Source: CAYQJS01 sp964417895
Lineage (GTDB): Bacteria > Chloroflexota > UBA6077 > SHYK01
Direction: 5' to 3'
Length of the DNA: 64,000 nucleotides
Assembly (NCBI GenBank): GCA_964417895.1
Contig: CAYQJS010000016.1
Span: 28,384-92,383, forward strand
Shown: one piece after another, positions 49,413 through 57,874 of the stretch
Numbering within the stretch: position 1 is the first letter of the stretch
How the letters are laid out: each line of letters begins with the position of its first letter
Made by a program: the position numbers and the translations under genes
The notes under the pieces: model-generated
The model's input: the letters and a program-made list of their open reading frames with translations, nothing else
Told to the model about the DNA's origin: nothing
Databases searched by the model: none

Positions 49413-50567
49413 TCACAGCCCTCTCTCAGCTCTCCGTTTCTCGTCGCGCAGCCCTTGCAGAATCGTGGTGCGAAGCCGCTCGTACTCTTCGGCGGTGATC
49501 CCGCCCGCGGTACGATCCAGCTCGAGGTCAACCAGTCGGTCCACGGGATCTTCGCGCCCGGCGGCCAGGTCCGCGGCGGGGGAATTCCGGCGCGCGCGCA
49601 CCGCCGCGGCAATCACCGCGAGCAACCCGATGGTGGCGCCTCCCACGGCGGCGGCCGCTGGCGGCACGGCGGCAATCGGGCCGCCAGCCACTGGCAGGCC
49701 CGCCACCTGAGCCACGAGGGTTTGCCCGGAGGCCAACGGGCCACCGGTCTTCACCCGAAAGCGCTGCCCTCCGATGTCTGCCGCGTCCGCGGCGGCCAAT
49801 TGATCGCTCGAAACGGCTGGCCCTGCCTCCGGCGCGAGGATGCGAAAGGTCTCGACAGGGTATCGAATCCCTCGCTCGAAGCGGTAGGCAGACTCTTGGT
49901 ACGGGAAGCGGTAGCTAAAGGCGATTTCGGTGCGACCCGGCGGAAGCGGGCTCAGCGATGCGACGCCCCGGTCGATCTGCACTAGGCGCGAGGGGTCGAG
50001 TCCAATCTCGGCCCGAACGTCCGATGCGTTGGAGGGGAGACCGAACACGAGCAGCCCCCGGGCCCCGCCAGGGCCGTCGGCCCTCGGCACGAACGCGCGG
50101 TCGGTGGGGTTCTCAATGGTGTGGGCCTCGAACACACTTATGGTCCGGTTCGCCTCATCGACGCGCGCCATGACGACGGTACTCCGCTCGAAGCGGATTC
50201 CGGGATCGGTTTCGGACGCCTCGTACACCGTCAGGTCGGGGGCCACAAGTTGCTCGGCCTGGGTCGGCTCGATGCGCTGGCCGTAGGACGCACCTCCGTA
50301 TTCGACGCCGACAAGGTAGATGGCCCCGGCATTCCGACCAACGCCTTCGACACGGTAGTGGCCCGCTGCGTCTGTCTCCCCGTTCCACGTATTCTCGACG
50401 CGCTCTCGCGTCAACGCGGCGACTCCAACCTGAACCCCCTCCAGCGACGGAGCCCCGGCGGTCCCGTTGATGATCTGGCCTTCGACAGTGAATGACGAGG
50501 AGTCTTGCGCGGCGGCGGGTTGCGTCGTCAGCAGCATCAACAGGCAAAGAGCAGCAGCCGTGAGCAT
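49413..50567 (-). CDS. Exported carboxypeptidase-regulatory-like domain protein in the Ccm cluster
   Basis: A 384-residue protein: signal peptide MLTAAALCLLMLLTTQPAAAQ, a beta-sandwich (FTVEGQIINGTAGAPSLEGVQV, AGHYRVEGV) like carboxypeptidase-regulatory or Ig-type domains, a second beta-rich part, one membrane helix (AAAAVGGATIGLLAVIAAAV, about residues 305-325), and a cytoplasmic tail DRLVDLELDRTAGGITAEEYERLR. That tail resembles the coiled segment of CcmI-type or SHOCT proteins. It lies directly after the CcmI-like gene, so a role in cytochrome c assembly is plausible but unproven. Confidence 0.6.
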   Translation of the reverse strand: MLTAAALCLLMLLTTQPAAAQDSSSFTVEGQIINGTAGAPSLEGVQVGVAALTRERVENTWNGETDAAGHYRVEGVGRNAGAIYLVGVEYGGASYGQRIEPTQAEQLVAPDLTVYEASETDPGIRFERSTVVMARVDEANRTISVFEAHTIENPTDRAFVPRADGPGGARGLLVFGLPSNASDVRAEIGLDPSRLVQIDRGVASLSPLPPGRTEIAFSYRFPYQESAYRFERGIRYPVETFRILAPEAGPAVSSDQLAAADAADIGGQRFRVKTGGPLASGQTLVAQVAGLPVAGGPIAAVPPAAAAVGGATIGLLAVIAAAVRARRNSPAADLAAGREDPVDRLVDLELDRTAGGITAEEYERLRTTILQGLRDEKRRAERGL

Positions 50568-50584
50568 GCCGCTGGCCTCGCTCC

Positions 50585-50646
50585 TCCTGGAGAGAGGGGA
50601 GGGTTGATCCCACCGCCCCTCGAGGGGGGAGCGGTGGGGAGGGGGT
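50585..50646. repeat. C/G-rich palindromic border repeat
   Basis: GGAGGGTTGATCCCACCGCCCCTCGAGGGGGGAGCGGTGGGG-type palindrome centred on CTCGAG, between two genes of the Ccm cluster. Confidence 0.75.
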
Positions 50647-50665
50647 GAATCCCCAGGCCGGCAGA

Positions 50666-51904
50666 TCACGGAGTCCACGTGCCGCCGCTGTCGGTGCTCA
50701 CGAAGAACTGGCCCCTATCATCCGCGACGACGACGCGGTCGCCGCGCGCGCCGATGGCAATGGGAGCGCCGCGAAACGGCAGCTTCGTCCACTCCGCTCC
50801 CGAGCTGGTGCTCCGGAACAGGCCTTGCGTCGTGCCCGCGTACAGCACGCCCCGCCCCGGCTCGGCGGCCACGGTGTGGACGAGGCCAGCGAGTGCCAGG
50901 TTGGCGGCCCCGGCCGCGGGGGCCCAGGTGCGTCCGCCGTCGGCCGAGCGCGCCAGGGTGCCGCCGGCCGCGAGGAAGAGGACGTCGCCGCCACCGGCGC
51001 CGGGGAGCACAGCCAGTGTGCTCACGTCCTGCGCGACGGGGGGGCCGGTCGCCTCCCAGTGGACGCCATCCCGAGAACGAAAGACTCCGGCCCCCACCAC
51101 GTAGGCGTAAATACCCGAGTTCCCCATCGCGGCGCCATGGATATCGGTCCCGGGGAGGTCGTGAGCGACCCCTGACCACGTGACGCCGTCGTCAGTGCTG
51201 GCCGCGAGCACATCGTGGCCCAGCGCAACCCGGCGGGATCCGTCGGCCGAGGTCACCAGGGCCATCACGTCTCCGACTAGGCCCGCGGGCTGCCACGAGC
51301 GGGCGTCGCCGCTCCGGAGCAGACCATCATGGTGGCCCACCCAGTATTCCCCGACGCCATCGATCATCGCAGTGTGGGCGTGAGCAAGCGGCAGCGCCGC
51401 GGTCGGCGCCTGCTGGGCCTGCACGTCCGCCAGGCGGATGTACAGCGCCACTACGCCCACGACGGCGACGAGGGCAATCCCGGAACCGGCAACGAGCGCC
51501 ACCTTTGGCCGCGGCAGAGCCCGTCCGGTGGAGTGGTCGAGAACCCGCGCGCCTCCACCCTGCCCGTCCGCCGCCGGAGGAGAGGCCAGTGACAGAGTCA
51601 GGTCGTTTTCGATCCGGGCGCGCACATGGGCTCGCTCAACCTCGCGGACGTCCCTTTGTCGGAGAGCTTCCGCCGCCCGCCGACGCTGAGTCTCGCGCAG
51701 TGCCGTGTAGTCGTCGTCGGAAAGATTTCCCAGCTGCCAGTCCATTTCGAGATCCTGCAGATCAGCGAGCGCACCGCGATACCGCTCTTCCCACGGCCCT
51801 GGCCCGTTCGGGCCGACTGCCGTTAACGGCCGGCGTCGCGCCAGGGGCAGGATGATCGCGACCAGGGCCGCGCAGGTGAGTAGGATCGCCGCCAGGGTAG
51901 TCAC
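50666..51904 (-). CDS. CcmI-like N-terminus fused to BNR/Asp-box beta-propeller
   Basis: A 412-residue fusion. Residues 1-160 follow CcmI: a first membrane helix (LAAILLTCAALVAIILPLA), a coiled section EERYRGALADLQDLEMDWQLGNLSDDDY, and a second helix VALVAGSGIALVAVVGVVALYI. Residues about 175-412 face outside and contain Asp-box repeats STDDGVTW, SRDGVHW, SADGGRTW, STSSGAEW and STDSGGTW, a propeller in place of the usual TPR domain. CcmI chaperones apocytochrome to the haem lyase CcmF/H, so the propeller may bind clients. GTG 51904 overlaps the ccmH stop. Confidence 0.82.
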   Translation of the reverse strand: MTTLAAILLTCAALVAIILPLARRRPLTAVGPNGPGPWEERYRGALADLQDLEMDWQLGNLSDDDYTALRETQRRRAAEALRQRDVREVERAHVRARIENDLTLSLASPPAADGQGGGARVLDHSTGRALPRPKVALVAGSGIALVAVVGVVALYIRLADVQAQQAPTAALPLAHAHTAMIDGVGEYWVGHHDGLLRSGDARSWQPAGLVGDVMALVTSADGSRRVALGHDVLAASTDDGVTWSGVAHDLPGTDIHGAAMGNSGIYAYVVGAGVFRSRDGVHWEATGPPVAQDVSTLAVLPGAGGGDVLFLAAGGTLARSADGGRTWAPAAGAANLALAGLVHTVAAEPGRGVLYAGTTQGLFRSTSSGAEWTKLPFRGAPIAIGARGDRVVVADDRGQFFVSTDSGGTWTP

Positions 51905-52398
51905 CTGATGGGCTGCTCCCGCATGCCATCGGACTCCCGGTCTACCTGGGCGAGGTAGCTCTCGAGCTGGCCATCATCAGTCTGCTCCACTGCCTGGCTT
52001 CTCCGCCTACTAGTGCGGATCAGCCACGCCACCAGGCCAAGTGCGGCCAGGGCACCCGCGTAGGGAGCGACCCACACCACCGACGTGAAGCCTCCTCGCG
52101 GGGGCGATAGGAGCACGGACTCCCCGTAGCGCTCTGCGAAGTAGGTCAGAATGGCGGCGCGATCGTCTCCCGCTTCCAGCTTGGTCCGAATGATGCCTCG
52201 CATCTGGGCGGCGAGCTGCGAAGGCGAGTCAGCCACGGAGAGCCCCTGGCACACCGGGCATTGCAACTCTTGGGCGATGTGGCGGGCCTCTTCATCGAGC
52301 GTTTGGGCCCGGGCAGAGAGCGGCGCCCAGACCGACGCCGCTACCAGGCAAAGCGCGGCCAACTGCCATCGGATGGCCGATCGGGACCGCTGGTTCAT
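51901..52398 (-). CDS. ccmH: Cytochrome c maturation thiol oxidoreductase CcmH
   Basis: A 165-residue protein with signal WQLAALCLVAASVWAPLSARAQ, the redox motif ELQCPVCQGLSVADS (CxxC), SQLAAQMRGIIRTKLEAGDDRAAILTYFAERYGESVLLSPP, and a C-terminal membrane helix (VAPYAGALAALGLVAWLI). CcmH reduces apocytochrome CxxCH disulfides for haem attachment. ATG 52398 overlaps the ccmF stop by one base. Confidence 0.93.
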   Translation of the reverse strand: MNQRSRSAIRWQLAALCLVAASVWAPLSARAQTLDEEARHIAQELQCPVCQGLSVADSPSQLAAQMRGIIRTKLEAGDDRAAILTYFAERYGESVLLSPPRGGFTSVVWVAPYAGALAALGLVAWLIRTSRRRSQAVEQTDDGQLESYLAQVDRESDGMREQPIR

Positions 52399-54458
52399 CA
52401 CACCGGCTCTCCCGTCTCCGCCCGGCGCCCAGCGGCAACCGACGGTTGAGGCCTGAGGGCCAACGGCTGACGGCTCTGCGTTGTGCCCGTCGGGAGGGGC
52501 GCCGGCTGCGGGATGTTCGCTCGCTCCGGCCACAGCGCTACGATCGCTCCGAGCAGCAGCGCGCCGCCGCCCACCCAGATCAGGGACACCATCGGGTTCA
52601 ACATCGCCACCAGGCTGATCGTGCCGTCGTCACCCCAACCGGCGAGCACCAGGTAAAGATCCTCCAGGCCTTGCATCTCGATGGCGACGTGAGTCGCGGG
52701 CTGATCGTTGAAATTCTCGTAGAAGACCTTGGCTGGGGTGACCGTTCGACCCGGGCCATCCCCCTCCGAAAGGACCAGCTGAGCGGCCACCGTGCGCGAG
52801 CCGGGCGCGGTGCTCTCCGCCACGCCCGTGTGGGTGAGCCTGTATGCACCTATCGTCAGCGAGGCGCCCACGGGCAGCGTCGCCTCTCTCACCTGCTGAT
52901 AGAACGACGAGGAGATCACGCCCACGGCTATCAGTGCGATGCCGAGGTGCACCAGGTACCCACCGTACCGGGAGCGCGCACGGGCAACCAGACGGGCCAG
53001 GGCGAGCCCCGGCGCCTCGCCCGTGGCCCGCACCCGCGCCCGCGCGCCCCGCCAGTACTCCCAGCCCACGGTGGCTGAAGCGAAGAGCGCGGCAGCCAAT
53101 GCGACCACGGCCGCGGCGCCGCGCAGGCCGGCAACGAGCAGGACGGTGACGCCCAACCCTGCAACCACGAGCGGCACGAGGAAGGAGCGCCGAAGTTGCC
53201 CGAGGCTGGCGCGCCGCCACGGGAGCAGAGGTCCGATGCCCATGAGCACCAGCAACCCCAGAAGCAACGGTCCGTTGACCTGCTGATAGAAGGGCGCGCC
53301 GACAGTCGCCTTGACGCCACGAACCGCTTCAGAAAGAACCGGGAAGACTGTCCCCCAGTACGTTGCAAAGGCGACGCTGACGAGCAGCACGTTGTTCAGC
53401 AGGAAACCCGACTCACGCGAAACGAGGCCGTCGATACGTCCCTCGTCCCGGAGCACCGGCAGACGGGCCAGCAGCGCGGTCACCGAGCCGATTACGACCA
53501 CGGCAAGGAACGCAAAAAAGTAGGGGCCAATTGCTGACTGCGCGAATGAGTGCACCGAAGAGATAACTCCGCTGCGCACAATGAACGTCCCCTGGATGGC
53601 AAGGCAGAAGGTCGCAATGATCAGCGCCATGTTCCATACCTTGAGCATGCCGCGCCGCTGTTGGACGATGACGGAGTGGACGAAGGCGGTCAGAGCGAGC
53701 CAGGGCAAGATCGCGGAATTCTCAACCGGGTCCCAGCCCCAGTAGCCGCCCCAGCCCAGGACGTGATAGGCCCACCACGCGCCGAGCAGGTTCCCGACGC
53801 CCAGGAACGCCCAGGCGAACAGCGCATAGCGGCGCGTGGCCCGGATCCAGTCTCCGTCGGTCCTTCCGGCGATCAGAGCAGCGAGGGCGAAGGCGTAGGG
53901 CACCGCGACGCTGGAGTACCCCAGGAGCAGCATCGGGGGATGGATCAGCATCCCCCCGTCGTAGAGCAAGGGGTTCAGCCCGCTCCCATCCACGGGAGGG
54001 ACCGGGAGCCGCTCGAATGGATTCGAGACGAATGATAGGAGCACCAGGAAAAAGGACTCAATCGCCATGAGCACGCTAATGGCATAGCCAACTATGTCCG
54101 GCAGGCGGGCATAGTTGGCTCGGATAACAACCGCGGAGAAGATGGACAGCGCCAGCGCCCAGTACAGGAGGGACCCGGGTTGGCCGCTGTAGAACGCAGC
54201 GATGTTGTACTCCACGGGCATGGCTCGACTGGAGTGCTCCGCAACGTACCGCAGCGAGAAGTCGTGGGTCACGAAGCTGATGAGGAGAGCACAGGCTGCC
54301 AGGCCGAGCATCGCCGCCACAACGTAGGCGCCGTTCCTTGCGGACGCCGCGAGCCGCTGGTCGCGCGTGCTCGCCCCCAAGAAGCCCGCGGCAGTCGCGC
54401 ATATAGCCGCCACGAGCGCCGCCATGAGCGCGCCGGCGCCCAGATCAGATGCCGTCAC
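52398..54458 (-). CDS. ccmF: Cytochrome c haem lyase CcmF
   Basis: A 686-residue polytopic membrane protein with the haem-handling WWD-type signature WGGYWGWDPVENSAILPWLALTAFVHS in outline (tryptophan-rich loop at about residues 230-255), a preceding HPPMLLLGYSSVAVPYAFALA with ligand His, and FVHSVIVQQRRGMLK. It inserts haem into apocytochromes in System I maturation. CcmA, B, C, E and G are not in the window. GTG 54458 gives a proper N-terminus (SDLGAGALMAALVAA); the open frame further upstream is non-coding. Confidence 0.93.
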   Translation of the reverse strand: MTASDLGAGALMAALVAAICATAAGFLGASTRDQRLAASARNGAYVVAAMLGLAACALLISFVTHDFSLRYVAEHSSRAMPVEYNIAAFYSGQPGSLLYWALALSIFSAVVIRANYARLPDIVGYAISVLMAIESFFLVLLSFVSNPFERLPVPPVDGSGLNPLLYDGGMLIHPPMLLLGYSSVAVPYAFALAALIAGRTDGDWIRATRRYALFAWAFLGVGNLLGAWWAYHVLGWGGYWGWDPVENSAILPWLALTAFVHSVIVQQRRGMLKVWNMALIIATFCLAIQGTFIVRSGVISSVHSFAQSAIGPYFFAFLAVVVIGSVTALLARLPVLRDEGRIDGLVSRESGFLLNNVLLVSVAFATYWGTVFPVLSEAVRGVKATVGAPFYQQVNGPLLLGLLVLMGIGPLLPWRRASLGQLRRSFLVPLVVAGLGVTVLLVAGLRGAAAVVALAAALFASATVGWEYWRGARARVRATGEAPGLALARLVARARSRYGGYLVHLGIALIAVGVISSSFYQQVREATLPVGASLTIGAYRLTHTGVAESTAPGSRTVAAQLVLSEGDGPGRTVTPAKVFYENFNDQPATHVAIEMQGLEDLYLVLAGWGDDGTISLVAMLNPMVSLIWVGGGALLLGAIVALWPERANIPQPAPLPTGTTQSRQPLALRPQPSVAAGRRAETGEPV

Positions 54459-54534
54459 CGTCGTCGCCTCGGCCTCACTGAATCGTGGCCTCCCGCCTGT
54501 CGCTGTGTGGTGGCTCTGCAACCGCACGGCGCCC

Positions 54535-54981
54535 TCACCATCGGATCGCCTCCTCGTAGATGCCGCGCAGCGCCAATGCCAGCCCGTAGATGGCGACGCC
54601 AAGGCCCACCACTCGGCTCTCCGGGCGACGCCAGCTGGCGAGCGCCGGGTCTGGGTCTCCCGAGATCATTCCGATGGTCCGGGCCGCGTAGAACATCCAG
54701 ACCCCTAGAGCGACCTTGGCTCCCAGCAGTGCCAGGTAAGTTGGGGGTAACGTTGCGCGCCCCAGGCGGTCGGTCGCCAGGATTACCCCTGTCAGAATAA
54801 AGACGGCGATGCCCAGCCGAAGGGCTTCCCGAAACGGCCCCCAGGTCCGCGCAGCCACCGGCCCCCCGGCAATTCGGGGGCGCACCAAAATGTACAGCAG
54901 GGTGCCCCCGACCCACACGGCGGCAGCCAGCGCGTGGGCAAGGCGAACAGCGGCGAGGAGCATTTCTCCAAGGTCAGGCAC
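54535..54981 (-). CDS. Four-helix membrane protein upstream of ccmF (CopD-like fold)
   Basis: A 148-residue protein with about four membrane helices; the first, LLAAVRLAHALAAAVWVGGTLLYIL, resembles CopD/DUF2269-type proteins, where a His on helix one can bind haem or metal. Starts at GTG 54981 (or ATG 54963). It opens the Ccm operon, 76 bases before ccmF. Function unknown; haem or copper handling is a guess from the fold. Confidence 0.55.
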   Translation of the reverse strand: MPDLGEMLLAAVRLAHALAAAVWVGGTLLYILVRPRIAGGPVAARTWGPFREALRLGIAVFILTGVILATDRLGRATLPPTYLALLGAKVALGVWMFYAARTIGMISGDPDPALASWRRPESRVVGLGVAIYGLALALRGIYEEAIRW

Positions 54982-55068
54982 CCGCTCATTGTAGCCCGAC
55001 CTCGGGGCCGCGATCCGGCCCACTCATCTCAGTTATCATGTTGACAGGTTCAATGGAGGAAGCTACCG

Positions 55069-56190
55069 GTGCAGGAACGGTCCACGACGATCCACGTAGC
55101 GCCATCCACGATCCTGCTCGTGGCATTTACCATCGTCGCTTCGGTCGGCCTGATTCTTCTGGCATTGAACCTGGTCAACGTACTGGTCACGCTCTTCCTG
55201 GCTATTACGCTGGCCGAGACGATCCGCCCACTCGTCGAGAACCTGCAACGTCGTCGGGTCCACAGGCCCTTCGCGATCCTGCTGATCTACCTTGCCATTC
55301 TTGGCTTGCTCGCGGGCTCCCTCGCCCTCATCCTACCGCCTCTCACCCAGCAGGTGGTGGCCGCCGCCCGCGAGGCCCCCGACCATGTCGAGGAGCTACA
55401 GCAAATGTTCCCCGGCCTTTACGAGACCCTCGTCGATCTTGGGCTTCTCACCCAGATTCAGACGCGGGTCGGCGAGTTGGCGGGTCAGGCCCCCGCGATC
55501 TTGCGCGCGGTCGGCGGCGCGCTCGTGCAGGGCGTCGCGGGGATCTTCAACTTCCTGAGCGGGTTCATTCTCGCTGCCTTCTGGATCGGGCTGACCGAGA
55601 CAGTGAACAGCCGAGTCGTAAGCAGGCTGCCGGTGGAGCGGCGCGTGCTGATTCGGGGCCTGGCGCGCGATCTCTCCATCACGCTGGGCGGATGGCTGCG
55701 CGGTCAGCTCATCCTCATGGTCTTCGTGGGGACGCTGTCGTTCGTCGGGCTCTTGATCCTCGGAGTGCGCTACCCCGTGGCCCTGGCCGTGTTCGCCGGG
55801 GTCACGGAGATCGTGCCCCTCGTTGGCCCATGGATCGGAGGCGTGCCAGCGGTCATCATCGCGGGGCTTGTGAACCCGGTGCTTGGGGTAGCGGTCTTTG
55901 TTCTCTACTTGCTGATCCAGCAAGTAGAGAACAACTTCCTCGTTCCGAAGGTCATGCAGAGGGCCGTGGGGCTCCACCCATTCTTGGTGCTAACCGCGCT
56001 GCTAGTGGGAGGCTCGCTGCTCGGCATCGCCGGGATCATCATCTCGATACCCCTGGCGGCGGCGACCCAGGTTGCAATCAAACGTCTGTGGTTTCCGACG
56101 CTGCTCGGGCCGCCGCCGAGCATGGAGACGATCGAGAAAGTGCTCGCGGACCTTCCCAGCGAGAAGCTCCCCGGCGATAACCCGTCCTGA
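55069..56190 (+). CDS. AI-2E family permease
   Basis: A 373-residue membrane protein with about eight helices. The family hallmarks are the paired N-terminal helices (LVAFTIVASVGLILLALNLVNVLVTLFLAITLAETIRP region), a central soluble segment with ARDLSITLGGWLRGQLILM, and PVALAVFAGVTEIVPLVGPWIGGVPAVI, then NNFLVPKVMQRAVGLHPFLVL. Members export diverse solutes or act as ion antiporters; substrate unknown. GTG 55069 lies behind GGAGG. It diverges from the Ccm operon. Confidence 0.87.
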   Translation: MQERSTTIHVAPSTILLVAFTIVASVGLILLALNLVNVLVTLFLAITLAETIRPLVENLQRRRVHRPFAILLIYLAILGLLAGSLALILPPLTQQVVAAAREAPDHVEELQQMFPGLYETLVDLGLLTQIQTRVGELAGQAPAILRAVGGALVQGVAGIFNFLSGFILAAFWIGLTETVNSRVVSRLPVERRVLIRGLARDLSITLGGWLRGQLILMVFVGTLSFVGLLILGVRYPVALAVFAGVTEIVPLVGPWIGGVPAVIIAGLVNPVLGVAVFVLYLLIQQVENNFLVPKVMQRAVGLHPFLVLTALLVGGSLLGIAGIIISIPLAAATQVAIKRLWFPTLLGPPPSMETIEKVLADLPSEKLPGDNPS

Positions 56191-56220
56191 TCTAGTAGAG
56201 GGATCGCCGAAGTTTGTGAC

Positions 56221-56297
56221 CCCCCACCCCAACCCTCCCCCGCAAGGGGGGAGGGGGCGGTCTTCCCTCCCCCCGACGGGGAGGGCGGGGGTGAGGC
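56221..56297. repeat. C/G-rich palindromic border repeats (two)
   Basis: CCCCACCCCAACCCTCCCCC-GCAA-GGGGGGAGGGGG followed by CCCTCCCCCCGACGGGGAGGG downstream of the permease gene. The remaining gap to 56346 holds nothing else. Confidence 0.8.
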
Positions 56298-56345
56298 ACC
56301 CGGCCCATGCAGGAGTCACGACTATGCACGAGGCTGTCCTCGTCT

Positions 56346-56531
56346 CTAACGGTCGTGGTCGCCCGCGTTCCGGTCGCCGTGGCGCCGCGCTGCCTCGTTC
56401 TCTTCGGATGGCAGACTGCGACCGATAAACCATGTCCCGAAGGCGAGCGCGCCCACGAGGATCACCCAGATGGAGACCATGAGCAGGACGATGAGCCCGA
56501 GGACGATCCAGATGGAGACGGCTGTGTCCAC
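56346..56531 (-). CDS. Small single-helix membrane protein
   Basis: A 61-residue product from GTG 56531 with one strong helix (VSIWIVLGLIVLLMVSIWVILVGALAFGTWFIG) and a charged tail (SEENEAARRHGDRNAGDHDR). The gene lies 25 bases past tRNA-Leu. No family recognised; it could be a spurious frame, though the compact hydrophobic-then-charged design is protein-like. Confidence 0.4.
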   Translation of the reverse strand: MDTAVSIWIVLGLIVLLMVSIWVILVGALAFGTWFIGRSLPSEENEAARRHGDRNAGDHDR

Positions 56532-56555
56532 GCTCAGTCCCTCAGGCGCTTCCGG

Positions 56556-56637
56556 TGGGGAAGGCGGGACTCGAACCCGCACGCCTTTCGGCACGTGATC
56601 CTAAATCACGCTCGTCTGCCAGTTCCGACACTCCCCC
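56556..56637 (-). tRNA. tRNA-Leu (anticodon TAG)
   Basis: On the minus strand GGGGGAG (ending at 56637) pairs with CTTCCCC (56557-56563). The anticodon arm is GTGAT-TTAG-GATCAC with anticodon TAG, a long variable arm (TGCCGAAAGGCGT) marks a class II tRNA, and the T arm GCGGG-TTCGAGT-CCCGC is complete. CCA is not encoded. Confidence 0.93.
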
Positions 56638-56874
56638 AGGTGGTTTGACCATACCACTCAACCTGCGGGCCAGCAAACGGCTCTACGGGCGATTTAGGCG
56701 GAGCCCTGGGAACACAATCTGCGAGGGCGGAGCCGCACCCGACCGGGGTGAGCAAGTTCGAGCATGGTCGATACCACGAGGGGATGAGGAGAGCAGGACC
56801 AGCGTCCAGAAGAGATCGTGGCGCGGGGCGGACGGGAGAGCCCGCCCCGGTGGCGAGAGCCTAGGCCGGGAAGG

Positions 56875-57098
56875 GCACCAAGACTTCGCGCTCGGCGCGC
56901 TGACTCGCGGCGGTGCCGAAGAGATTGCAGCGGATATCGAAGCTTGCTCGGACTGCCGCGCCGCGGTCGCTCAGGCGCAGGCGAATCGGGCAGCTCCTTC
57001 GCCTCGCGGTTATCCCGGTTGAGCCATCCCCTACGCTGAGGAGTCGGCTTCTGGCTGCGACCCGCGAAGAAGCTCATCAGTGGCGGGAAGCACGCTAA
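56875..57098 (+). pseudogene. Remnant of an anti-sigma-factor-like zinc-finger gene
   Basis: One frame reads DFALGALTRGGAEEIAADIE-ACSDC-RAAVAQAQANRAAP, resembling the N-terminal domain of anti-sigma factors (ALGAL...CxxC), and stops at 57022. A second frame then reads VEPSPTLRSRLLAATREEA, which usually follows a few dozen residues later in the same family. A frameshift therefore appears to split the gene, and the zinc His is not visible. No sigma factor gene is nearby. The bases 56638-56874 show no other gene. Confidence 0.4.
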
Positions 57099-57169
57099 CG
57101 GGGAACCTTCGGGCGAAGGCCTCTCTCATCCTCAACATCGCCCGGTCGGTCCTGGTGCCGTGTCGGATC

Positions 57170-57874
57170 TCAGGCACGGGGCGGCTCTCTTCCGATCAGG
57201 CGCAGGATCTCGAGTATCTGACCGGCATGCGAGCCGAATTGCACGTCGACGCGTTGGACGCGGATCGTTCCCGCGCCGTCAACGATCACGAAGGCCATTT
57301 GCGCGACTCCGGTCATTCCACCCATAGGCTGACCCCGCTTGGGCAGCAGGTCGTACTGCCGAGCCACGTCGAGGCCCCTGTCAAGGAGCACGGGCACAGA
57401 GATTCGCGTGATCTGCTTGAGCTGCCGCGAATCATCGCGCCCGTCGCTGTTGATGACGTACAGGTCGGCCTGCTCTCCTAGGGCCGCTACGGATTTCTGC
57501 AGCTCGCCGAGCTGCTGGACACAAAGCTCTCAGGTGATTCCCATGTGCGAGACCAGCACGAGAGGTCTTCCCTGGCCCGGGCTAACCGCATGGCTCGTCC
57601 CTTCAGCGTCCGAAAGCGTAAAGGCGGGGGCCGGCTTACCGACCAGCGTGTTGACGTCCTGTGCGACCGTCGGCCCCCCTAACGGCCCTGGCAGCCGCGC
57701 CGAGCCTGGGCTCGCCTCATCGCCCAGCCGAAGGCCGAACCAGGCGACGAGCCCAATAGAGAACGCCGTTACCGCCAGGCCGATGGGCCACCAACGCGTC
57801 GCGACCCGCCTCCGATGAGCGGCTCGGCTTCGAGCGGCCATGGCATCTCGACCGGCTGGCCGGCGCGAACTCAC
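57170..57874 (-). CDS. Membrane-anchored redoxin, probable selenoprotein (in-frame UGA, UxxC)
   Basis: Reading through TGA at 57530-57532 gives 234 residues. GTG 57874 (or ATG 57841) starts the protein; WWPIGLAVTAFSIGLVAWFGL is a membrane anchor (about residues 28-48); the redoxin domain begins GKPAPAFTLSDAEG (about 78) and continues with PLVLVSHMGIT, the UGA codon at residue 115, ELCVQQLGELQKSVAALG, ADLYVINSDGRDDSRQL and IRVQRVDVQFG to TGA at 57170. The UGA is exactly where CxxC redoxins carry their first Cys, giving U-E-L-C. Frame is unbroken on both sides. A hairpin fitting bacterial SECIS follows. The gene overlaps the cytochrome gene by GTGA. The alternative is a nonsense mutation. Confidence 0.68.
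57499..57515 (-). promoter_or_regulatory. SECIS-like hairpin after the redoxin UGA
   Basis: In the mRNA, GCAGCUC-GGC-GAGCUGC is a perfect 7-base-pair stem with a GGC loop. It begins 14 nucleotides after the UGA, and the loop lies 21 nucleotides after it. Bacterial SECIS elements have an apical loop about 16-37 nucleotides downstream with G in the first two loop positions. Confidence 0.55.
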
